The translations under genes and the position numbers were made by a program. A stretch of DNA of 5,849 nucleotides from Candidatus Zixiibacteriota bacterium (GTDB lineage: Bacteria; Zixibacteria; MSB-5A5; GN15; JAAZOE01): assembly GCA_030588275.1 (NCBI GenBank), contig JAUUYJ010000169.1:1-5849 (forward strand), given 5' to 3'. The notes beneath the pieces are model-generated. The model saw only the letters and a list, made by a program, of their open reading frames with translations. It had not been told where the DNA came from and did no database searches. Positions 1 to 5,784 of this stretch are shown one piece after another (within the stretch, counting starts at the first letter, position 1; every line of letters begins with the position of its first letter).

Positions 1-1447
1 CAGAAACGAACAGACCGAGATTATCCCGAACCGTCCTCCCGTTCCCAAAGGATGGACGATACAGATTATCATGAGACAGAATGTCTCGCTCTAATGAAAT
101 TCCGCCGGCAATCTGATTAGCAGTTGAGGCGACCAAATTAAAATCTATTCGCGTATCCAATCGATCAGTTCTAAAACGATCTTCATATTTTTCCGACACC
201 CGACGATTAGCCATGTTGTTGAAATACTGCACGGTCTGCATATACCCAGCAGAAACCTTCCCCTTCAATCGATCCGAAAAACGGCGCTCCAGCTGACTGC
301 TGAAAAATAGCCGATCCTCTTCTTTAAAAGCGGTCGAATCGATATCGCCGACCGGAGCCGGAAGACCTCCGGAAAAGTTGGAGATTTGTCCGGAAAAACT
401 AAATTTTGTCAATGGCGAGACAATTCCCTGACCCGAAAGAAAATACGATTCCCGCCTGGTTTGATCATTGATCCGAACACCAACAACTGGTCGGACTAAA
501 GCTGGCCGGGGAGCAACCCCATTGTAGATGTATTCAAAATCACCGTTGCTTGATTTTTTTTGATAAACCAGCTTACTCGTCAGCGCCTGCGTGGGGATCA
601 AATCATGAAACGAGATTCCAAGCTCTGCCGTTTTCCATTTCCCCCACCCATTATGCGATGCAATTTGGGGCCGCAACCGCTCTGCGCTGGACCGGTTTCC
701 GGTCAGGATATTTATCACTCCGCCCATGCCCCCACCGCCAAACTGAGCCGAGGCACCACTCTTATAGATTTCAATTTTTTCGACCGATTCAACCGGGATA
801 TCGCTTAATCCTGCTTGTCCACCAGCGGAGTTATTAATTCGATGCCCATCCAAAAGAATCAGTACATGCTTCGGATCGCAACCACGAATGCTTATCCTTG
901 ACTCTCCCGCACCAGATCCGGTCTCCTGTACATAAACGCCATTGATATTATCCAACAGGTCAACTACATCGTGGGGAGCATCACGAACGATCTCCTCCCG
1001 CGTCACGATCTCAAAATCTGCCACCTGCTGAGAAACGGCCTTCCCCGTCACCCCCAACACCCGAACGTCATTCGTCTGGTAAATTTTCCGGGTCAAATAA
1101 AGATTTTCCTGGCTGGTAATATCTTCGGAAATCTCAATCCCCTCTTTGACAAGTGAGATATACCCGTCGCATTCAACCGTCAAAGAATAGTTGCCAACCG
1201 GTATTGATGATATCTGGTAATTTCCAAGCTGATCGGACCGGGCCATAAAGCTACTGTTGTCAATCTTTACCGACGCACCAACCAACGGTTGTCGATCAAA
1301 AGAGTCATAAACAGCTCCGGTCAGCTTCAAATTTGATTGGGCAATAGTTATCGCATGATGTGATAATAGGAATAGCAAAACCGCATAAATAAATATGGGA
1401 AATGATTCCAGTCGGAAGCGGCCAGCGGGGAATTTGCAAAAAATCAT
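1..1447 (-). CDS. TonB-dependent receptor, BtuB-like (5' part; C-terminus beyond window)
   Basis: This is an outer-membrane active transporter, probably for cobalamin or a related corrinoid. The frame stays open for 482 codons from ATG 1447-1445 to the window edge. Residues 1-36 look like a signal peptide (basic K5, R10, R12, a hydrophobic stretch, cleavage near TIA-QS). Residues 40-120 form a CarboxypepD_reg-like beta domain (LTGAVYD, PLVGASV, GNYQISSIPVGNYSLTV). A TonB-box candidate, DVRVLG, lies at 127-132. The plug domain spans about 140-250, with VTREEI, ISIRG (185-189), HVLILLDGHRIN (194-205), VEKIEIYKSGASAQFGGG and GGVINILTG. Barrel strands begin after 255. The plug resembles E. coli BtuB (HVLVLIDG, VTRQDI). 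Substrate assignment rests mainly on the B12 riboswitch in its leader. A full-length family member would be about 650-750 residues, so the missing part is barrel. No good Shine-Dalgarno precedes the ATG, which is buried in a leader hairpin. The next in-frame ATG is residue 68, after the signal peptide, so 1447 is the best start. Family is confident; substrate is inferred. Confidence 0.9.
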   Translation of the reverse strand, partial: MIFCKFPAGRFRLESFPIFIYAVLLFLLSHHAITIAQSNLKLTGAVYDSFDRQPLVGASVKIDNSSFMARSDQLGNYQISSIPVGNYSLTVECDGYISLVKEGIEISEDITSQENLYLTRKIYQTNDVRVLGVTGKAVSQQVADFEIVTREEIVRDAPHDVVDLLDNINGVYVQETGSGAGESRISIRGCDPKHVLILLDGHRINNSAGGQAGLSDIPVESVEKIEIYKSGASAQFGGGGMGGVINILTGNRSSAERLRPQIASHNGWGKWKTAELGISFHDLIPTQALTSKLVYQKKSSNGDFEYIYNGVAPRPALVRPVVGVRINDQTRRESYFLSGQGIVSPLTKFSFSGQISNFSGGLPAPVGDIDSTAFKEEDRLFFSSQLERRFSDRLKGKVSAGYMQTVQYFNNMANRRVSEKYEDRFRTDRLDTRIDFNLVASTANQIAGGISLERDILSHDNLYRPSFGNGRTVRDNLGLFVS

Positions 1448-1475
1448 CCCGACAACCGTGCATGAAAGTCGGGAC
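1446..1475 (-). promoter_or_regulatory. Putative riboswitch expression platform: terminator-like hairpin over the receptor start codon
   Basis: On the minus-strand RNA, GUCCCGAC (1475-1468) pairs with GUCGGGAU (1453-1446). This gives 8 pairs, the outermost a G-U, closing a 14-base loop. Two bases later six U residues follow (1443-1438). This is the geometry of an intrinsic terminator, yet the 3' arm covers the AUG at 1447-1445. A competing hairpin is possible just upstream: GGGAC (1489-1485) with GUCCC (1475-1471), loop of 9, which would use up the terminator's 5' arm. The mechanism is therefore inferred: B12-bound RNA would favour the distal hairpin and shut off the receptor by premature termination, start-codon masking, or both. 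Only the pairings themselves are seen. Confidence 0.6.
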
Positions 1476-1522
1476 CAAGTCAACGTCCCCTCCCTCGAGG
1501 GCGGTCGAATAATAAGTTGATA

Positions 1523-1680
1523 GTTTCGGCAGGTCTCCTGACTTCGGCATCTTGCCTACTCGGACCCCTTCCCCCCGCAATACCTGCGAGAGTGGAGTAT
1601 GGTCCTTTCGTAGCCGTTTACAGTAGCGGGGCTGTGGCGGACTTTCACCGCCTTCCCTATTAACCAAAACGGGCCGAAAC
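1523..1680 (-). promoter_or_regulatory. Cobalamin (B12) riboswitch aptamer
   Basis: The minus strand carries the conserved cobalamin aptamer elements in order. The P1 5' arm GUUUCGGC (1680-1673) pairs perfectly with GCCGAAAC (1530-1523). Next comes GGGAAGGCGGUGAAAGUCCGCC, split here as GGGAAGGCGGUG and AAAGUCCGCC. It is followed by the core ACAGCCCCGC and ACUGUAAACGG, matching the family's GGUGNNAAUCC, GCNACUGCCCCGC and ACUGU blocks. Near the 3' end is the B12 box GAAGUCAGGAGACCUGCC (1545-1528). The aptamer binds adenosylcobalamin or a related corrinoid and normally lowers expression of the downstream gene when ligand is abundant. Here that gene is the receptor starting at 1447, 75 bases after the aptamer. 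A likely promoter ends a few bases before P1. The match is strong enough to identify the class by eye; which cobalamin form it prefers cannot be told. Confidence 0.96.
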
Positions 1681-1692
1681 TGTTATTTTCTA

Positions 1693-1722
1693 TATATACG
1701 CTGACCCGTAAGCAAAAGTCAA
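1693..1722 (-). promoter_or_regulatory. Sigma70-type promoter for the riboswitch-receptor transcript
   Basis: The minus strand shows TTGACT (1722-1717) and TATATA (1698-1693) separated by 18 bases. This predicts a transcription start near 1687-1684, only a few bases upstream of the aptamer's P1 helix (5' end 1680). The close fit of promoter, start and aptamer supports the call. An overlapping TATATA two bases further on (1696-1691) would give a less usual 20-base spacer. Confidence 0.7.
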
Positions 1723-1742
1723 GTAAGAAAAAAACAGGCAAC

Positions 1743-1775
1743 AAAAAAGCCCCACTAAAATACTTAGTGGGGCTT
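1743..1775 (-). terminator. Intrinsic terminator of the lipoprotein gene
   Basis: A perfect 12-base-pair stem, AAGCCCCACUAA (1775-1764) with UUAGUGGGGCUU (1758-1747), closes a 5-base loop. It runs into a U tract (1748-1743) on the minus strand. It sits 20 bases after the lipoprotein stop codon and 20 bases before the -35 box of the receptor promoter, so it separates the two units. On the plus strand the stem is followed only by AAATTTTC, so any termination in that direction would be weak. Confidence 0.93.
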
Positions 1776-1795
1776 AAATTTTCATGTAGAACTGA

Positions 1796-3055
1796 CTAGT
1801 TATCGGTGATAATAATTCGATAATCAGGGTAAACCTCAACAGCAGGCATGGTCAGAGGGATATCAGTCATATCAGATAGAGCGATTGTATCAACAACCGT
1901 TCCAACGGTAGTGATTAGAGAGATAACAGCCGCAGTTGTGTCGGTGATAGTATCAGATGAGTCTGGCAAAATATGCCAGGTAAAGATATCGACACCAGAG
2001 GGGCTGAAAATCATTCCCTTGGTAGTATCGGGGAATGTGAAATGGACCGTAGTATCATATTCGCTCCACCCGAATTCACCATAGACACGCATCTGGGTAC
2101 TATCAACCGTATCCTGACAATTGATCCAGTGAATAACAGTATCAAGGTAGAAGAAAGGAAAGCGGTTAATATCATAGAGCGTATCCACAATAACGAAGAA
2201 GTCGTTATAAGTCGTGTCAATCGAAACGATATCAGTATCATTGACAAAAGTTGTATCAAAATTGGGTTGCAATGTATCTAATTCTTTGTCACACCAATCG
2301 CCTGAATCGAAGGGGGTAAAGAAAGAGTCAACCGTATTCCAAAAACCCCAGATCAAAGTATCGGTAAAAAAGGCATCCGGTGGCAAAGCAATAGTATCGT
2401 CAGAAGAGGAAAGAACATAGGTTGTATCTAACCAGGTCGCCTTAAATACTTCCAGAAGGTAGATTGAATCAGGCTTCAGGTTAATGTCCAGCGTATCGGT
2501 AGCGGTCGTAAGGGCCACCGAGTCAATTATAGTAACCGGAGCATTACCATTATCAGGAACAGTCATAACAAAGAGCGTCTCGGCTGATTGAAGGGCCCAA
2601 ACCGAATCGTAACTGGTCAGAAAATCAACCCGGAATGAATCAATCCACATATACGGTTCAGAACGCATCAGGCTAAATGAATAGGTAACCATTGGTGCAA
2701 ACCCAAAATTGACAAATGATGAATCTATCGCCAAAGTCGTATCATGCGGATTGACCGTAGTATCAATTTGAGCAATTGAGGTATCAACAGCGGTCAAAAA
2801 AGTACCTGAAGATTGTGTCGGCACCTGGCCAAACTCGTTACTATAAATATCATCAAGCCAGCCGATACTCGGCGTAACCGTCAGAAGGGCGGAATCAACG
2901 CCGAATGTTTGAAAACCGTTATTAAAAGCCAATTTGAAGATCGGATAGGCTATGTGGGATTTGGGGATGGAGTTTATCACATCCTCATCATTTTTGTCGC
3001 ACCCGGCGACAAACATAAGTCCGATAATTATTAGAGCCGATACTACTCTTCTCAT
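1796..3055 (-). CDS. Acidic Asp-Thr-rich lipoprotein of unknown function
   Basis: I do not recognise this 419-residue protein. Residues 1-18 (MRR, then a hydrophobic stretch ending in VAG) and Cys19 form a clear type II signal peptide with lipobox VAGC, so the mature protein is lipid-anchored in the envelope. The mature chain is strongly acidic: 49 Asp and 9 Glu against 7 Lys and 7 Arg in the whole protein. It contains 19 Asp-Thr and about 10 Asp-Ser pairs, spaced irregularly from residue 91 to 390, often as hydrophobic-hydrophobic-Asp-Thr-Thr/Leu/Ile. The alternation of aromatic or aliphatic residues with Thr and Ser suggests a beta-rich fold, possibly several Ig-like or similar units. Asp could bind calcium, but no canonical calcium motif is visible. 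Besides the lipobox there are only two Cys, C255 and C313, which could form a disulfide. The start is ATG 3055-3053, five bases after GGGAGG. The gene stands alone between a spacer and a terminator, so neighbours give no functional clue. Confidence 0.88.
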   Translation of the reverse strand: MRRVVSALIIIGLMFVAGCDKNDEDVINSIPKSHIAYPIFKLAFNNGFQTFGVDSALLTVTPSIGWLDDIYSNEFGQVPTQSSGTFLTAVDTSIAQIDTTVNPHDTTLAIDSSFVNFGFAPMVTYSFSLMRSEPYMWIDSFRVDFLTSYDSVWALQSAETLFVMTVPDNGNAPVTIIDSVALTTATDTLDINLKPDSIYLLEVFKATWLDTTYVLSSSDDTIALPPDAFFTDTLIWGFWNTVDSFFTPFDSGDWCDKELDTLQPNFDTTFVNDTDIVSIDTTYNDFFVIVDTLYDINRFPFFYLDTVIHWINCQDTVDSTQMRVYGEFGWSEYDTTVHFTFPDTTKGMIFSPSGVDIFTWHILPDSSDTITDTTAAVISLITTVGTVVDTIALSDMTDIPLTMPAVEVYPDYRIIITDN

Positions 3056-3060
3056 TTATT

Positions 3061-3066
3061 CCTCCC
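3061..3066 (-). promoter_or_regulatory. Ribosome-binding site of the lipoprotein gene
   Basis: GGGAGG on the minus strand lies five bases upstream of ATG 3055-3053. It fixes the start and yields a protein beginning exactly with a lipoprotein signal peptide. It also shows that this organism uses Shine-Dalgarno initiation, which makes its absence at the riboswitch-controlled receptor stand out. Confidence 0.85.
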
Positions 3067-3144
3067 AAAGATATCTCAAAAACAAGTCGTAAACATAATA
3101 ACTTCCCCCCAGAGGGGCAAGCGAAATAATCCCTTTTTTCGTTA

Positions 3145-3172
3145 ATAAGGAGACGCATAAAGGTCTCCTTAT
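3145..3172 (-). repeat. Perfect 10-bp inverted repeat in the ccmF-lipoprotein spacer
   Basis: AUAAGGAGAC (3172-3163) and GUCUCCUUAU (3154-3145) pair over 10 bases around the 8-base loop CUUUAUGC. The 140-base spacer 3056-3195 that holds it has no convincing promoter. The stem follows the ccmF stop by 23 bases and could end or stabilise the ccm transcript, but no U tract follows on either strand, so it is not a standard intrinsic terminator. It carries an AAGGAG six bases before an AUG, both within the hairpin. Confidence 0.6.
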
Positions 3173-3180
3173 GTGCAATT

Positions 3181-3209
3181 GATTTGCCACTATTTTTATT
3201 TGGCAAATC
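3181..3209 (-). repeat. 8-bp inverted repeat spanning the ccmF stop codon
   Basis: GAUUUGCC (3209-3202) pairs with GGCAAAUC (3188-3181) across a 13-base A-rich loop that contains the ccmF TAA (3198-3196). No U tract follows. Together with the repeat at 3145-3172 it makes two stem-loops in tandem at the 3' end of the ccm message, which may protect it from exonucleases or contribute to termination. The pairing is seen; the role is inferred. Confidence 0.5.
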
Positions 3210-5394
3210 CCTTTCTACTCGCTATCCACCTTTTCACCGTTGAAATCAGGCCACCGAACATCAAAAGAATTGTCCCGAGCCACAAGAAGTTTATAACCGG
3301 CTTGCGAGAGATTTCAAGAAGGAGACGATCGGTCGGAATATCAGGATCAATCCCCCCAACAGAGACCCGAACGGCTCCCTGATCGGCGAATATCTTTTCC
3401 AGCTTAACGGTCAGCATCTGACCCTTATGTTCAACTTTAACCGGCTTGAATGTCATATCCTGACCCGACTCGAAAATTATCGCCGGAGTTACAGTATCAA
3501 CAAAACCGGAGAAATCCATAACCTCCAAAACCGCACCAAATTCCATCACGCCACTCGTGGCATGGTCCGCTTGTGCAAATTCAAGGAAGGTTACGGCAAA
3601 CGGCCCAGCCTTACCCATCTCTCCCCGCTTCATCTCCATCACATCAGAATTGTCCATCTCCTGAACCCGTTCTGGTGCAAAATAAATATCGTACAAGAAG
3701 TATCGCTCGATCGATGGCTTCTTCATTAATCCCTGAAGTTTTTCTGAATAAAACAGGTGTGGTCGGGTCTCAAAAATATCATCCCCGTCAGCCACTCCGA
3801 GCAACACTTCATTGGTCGGCGAATCCAAATCTCCAGCCATGCCGTTGTAAGTGACCTGGAGTCCAAAGACGGTCTTATTCTCACCTCGATTAATGACTAC
3901 CTTCTCCGTCTCCGAATAGGCAGAAGATCCCAAAATCCCGATCAGCATCAGGGCAAAACCAAAATGCGATAAATGAGCGCTGATTTTCATCAGGCCACGA
4001 GGAAGCGCCTTAACTAATGACATCAGGTTGGAAAAGAAGGCAAATGAGGCAGTAAACACAAACAGCAGATAAGAGACCGTATGCACTCCGGCCATATAGC
4101 CGACAACAGTCGCCACCACCGCTCCCAAAGCGGATGGTATCGCACGTTTAAGCAAATTTGAACCCTGAGCCGACTGCCAGCCCAATAGGGGTGTAAAGCC
4201 CAGGATAAAGCCGATTATTATTGTCAGCGGCATCGTCATCCGGGTATAAACGGCGATATCAACCGAGGCCGGATCACGAAATAGCCCAGTAATCAATGGC
4301 CACGAAGTACCGGCCAGTACCATTATAGCTATGACCAATAACAGCCAAACTGATGACATCAGGGCAAAGTACCGGGAATTTGGAGTGAGATCAACTGGAG
4401 GTCCTTTAATTGAGCCAACCCGCATGAAGAACAGCACCGATGATAAGCCGATAAACAAAAGCATAAACCCGATCAGCCAAACATTGATCCCCAAATCGAC
4501 AAAGCTGTGAACCGAGAAATCCTGAAGGACTCCCGACCGGGTCAGATATGTTCCGTAGATGACCAATAGAAAAGTAAACATGGCCAAAAACAGATTTGTT
4601 TTCGGTAGCGATCCACTCTTCCGCTCAATTATCATACTGTGAACCAGAGCGAGCGAAACTATCCAGGGAATAAAGGAAGAATTTTCAACCGGATCCCAAG
4701 CCCAATAACCGCCCCATCCGAGCGTTTTGTAGGCCCAGAAACCACCCAGAATATTACCAGCCGCCAGAGCAACAGTAGCCAATGCAATCGGGCCGAAAGA
4801 AATCTTGGCCCAGTTCTGATAATGATTCTTCGCCAATGCGGCCATAGCGATAACCGCCGGAACGGCTACCGTCGCATATCCAATAAATATAATAGGTGGA
4901 TGGATCACCATCCAAAAATCGTTAAGCAGAGGGTTAAGGCCAGCTCCCTCCATCTGTGGCACCATCAGCTTATCAAACGGCGACAACGCCATTAGAATGA
5001 TGCAGAAGTAAAGATTTGCCAGTCCATAAAAGGCCATCGCCAAAGGCTTGTATTCCCGCCCTCGTATTATTATGTAATATCCAAGAATCGACAGGAAAAA
5101 GAGCCATAACAGATAGCTACCCTGTTGTCCGGCCCAGAAGGATGAAACCTTGATGAAGTAGCTAAGGTCGGATGAGGAATAATCGTAAACATACTTATAC
5201 GAATAATCTCCCGATTGAATCAGATGCAAAAGGAACGCACTTGCGGCAAGAACAAAACCGCTAAAATAAATGTAACTAATGCGCCCTAACTTAAGATATA
5301 TCTTCCGCCCGGTGCGATCAGCCATAAAATAAAACGACATGTAGCTGATGCAGGAGGCGAAGGCCAAAAATATTAAATAATGTCCGATATTCAC
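3196..5394 (-). CDS. ccmF: Cytochrome c haem lyase subunit CcmF
   Basis: CcmF is the inner-membrane core of the haem lyase that takes haem from CcmE and attaches it to CXXCH motifs of apocytochromes c in the periplasm. This 732-residue copy shows the family signatures: IGHY at the N-terminus, AGQQGS (88-93), GLNPLLNDFWMVIHPP (152-167), the WWD-type haem-handling motif WGGYWAWDPVENSS (227-240), and GTYLTRSGVLQDFSVHSF (281-298). By alignment in my head to E. coli CcmF, H165 and H296 match the periplasmic haem ligands. H252 and H477 match the transmembrane haem b ligands, with H474 an alternative for the last. About 15 hydrophobic segments are visible, the last at 703-721. The periplasmic domain before that segment (about 495-700) is roughly 90 residues longer than in the 647-residue E. 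coli protein. The GTG start (5394-5392) follows the ccmE stop by three bases, with GAGGA ten bases upstream. It is co-transcribed with ccmE. No ccmG or ccmH follows. Confidence 0.96.
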   Translation of the reverse strand: MNIGHYLIFLAFASCISYMSFYFMADRTGRKIYLKLGRISYIYFSGFVLAASAFLLHLIQSGDYSYKYVYDYSSSDLSYFIKVSSFWAGQQGSYLLWLFFLSILGYYIIIRGREYKPLAMAFYGLANLYFCIILMALSPFDKLMVPQMEGAGLNPLLNDFWMVIHPPIIFIGYATVAVPAVIAMAALAKNHYQNWAKISFGPIALATVALAAGNILGGFWAYKTLGWGGYWAWDPVENSSFIPWIVSLALVHSMIIERKSGSLPKTNLFLAMFTFLLVIYGTYLTRSGVLQDFSVHSFVDLGINVWLIGFMLLFIGLSSVLFFMRVGSIKGPPVDLTPNSRYFALMSSVWLLLVIAIMVLAGTSWPLITGLFRDPASVDIAVYTRMTMPLTIIIGFILGFTPLLGWQSAQGSNLLKRAIPSALGAVVATVVGYMAGVHTVSYLLFVFTASFAFFSNLMSLVKALPRGLMKISAHLSHFGFALMLIGILGSSAYSETEKVVINRGENKTVFGLQVTYNGMAGDLDSPTNEVLLGVADGDDIFETRPHLFYSEKLQGLMKKPSIERYFLYDIYFAPERVQEMDNSDVMEMKRGEMGKAGPFAVTFLEFAQADHATSGVMEFGAVLEVMDFSGFVDTVTPAIIFESGQDMTFKPVKVEHKGQMLTVKLEKIFADQGAVRVSVGGIDPDIPTDRLLLEISRKPVINFLWLGTILLMFGGLISTVKRWIASRKGFAK

Positions 5395-5397
5395 GAT

Positions 5398-5784
5398 TTA
5401 AGCTTCCTCTTCCAATCCCTGATACTTCGAGGGACACTTAACCAAAAGTTGATCTGCCATAAAGGCATTATCCCGATACTGCCCCTTGACCACAACCGAA
5501 GTAGCTTGCTCAAAATTGCCCGGAACCGTCCCGGAATAAACAATCTTCAACCGGATCATACCGGTTTCATCTTCCGGATCGGTAATCACAAAACTCATCT
5601 GTGAATTTTCAACATCATAATGAACCGTTTCAAAATCAACCTCACCCATCACCTGAATTGTTCCGGGTGATCGAGGTGCTTCTGAGATGGTCACATAACT
5701 GATCGTCGTTGACATCAAATTAGTAATTCCCCAGACGGCAAAAACGACGATGATTATTCCACCGACGATATATTTGGCTTTCAC
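5398..5784 (-). CDS. ccmE: Haem chaperone CcmE, CxxxY variant
   Basis: CcmE is the membrane-anchored periplasmic haem chaperone that receives haem through CcmABCD and passes it to CcmF. This copy has 128 residues against about 160 in E. coli. Residues 5-23 form the single N-terminal membrane anchor. Residues 40-115 are the OB-fold beta barrel, with GEV (47-49), MSFVITD, and the family signature IVYSGTVPGNF (81-91) followed by VVVKG. The haem-binding motif is CPSKY (Cys117, Tyr121) where classical CcmE has HxxxY. The Cys codon TGT lies at 5436-5434 and the frame around it is unambiguous. CxxxY CcmE defines the variant System I* of Desulfovibrio and some archaea. The tail after the motif is short (QGLEEEA). 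The GTG start (5784-5782) overlaps the preceding TGA as GTGA, with GAGGA (5795-5791) six bases upstream, implying translational coupling within the ccm operon. Confidence 0.95.
   Translation of the reverse strand: MKAKYIVGGIIIVVFAVWGITNLMSTTISYVTISEAPRSPGTIQVMGEVDFETVHYDVENSQMSFVITDPEDETGMIRLKIVYSGTVPGNFEQATSVVVKGQYRDNAFMADQLLVKCPSKYQGLEEEA

Noticed and set aside
550..837. Plus-strand open frames of 82-95 codons at 550-837
   Set aside because: They lie opposite the plug and early barrel of the TonB-dependent receptor, whose frame is continuous and has clear family motifs.
1305..1667. Minus-strand open frame of 120 codons across the riboswitch and the receptor start
   Set aside because: It translates the aptamer and the receptor signal-peptide region in the wrong frame; the structured RNA and the real receptor frame explain this stretch.
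1796..2800. Tandem DNA repeats suggested by frequent GTATC on the plus strand
   Set aside because: The motif recurs because Asp-Thr codons (GAT AC-) are common in the lipoprotein. Spacing is irregular and the flanks are not conserved, so it is compositional rather than a repeat array.
3103..3119. Small GC hairpin CCCC-UCU-GGGG as a terminator of the ccm transcript
   Set aside because: The stem is only four pairs with a three-base loop and no U tract, too weak to support.
3095..3120. Promoter for the lipoprotein gene (TTGCCC and TATTAT)
   Set aside because: The spacer would be only 14 bases and the -35 match is poor. No better pair was found in the 140-base spacer, so I do not claim a promoter.
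4639..4995. Plus-strand open frame of 118 codons inside ccmF
   Set aside because: It is antisense to the conserved WWD and IHPP region of CcmF. It has no ribosome-binding site and low-complexity polar content typical of a complementary-strand shadow.
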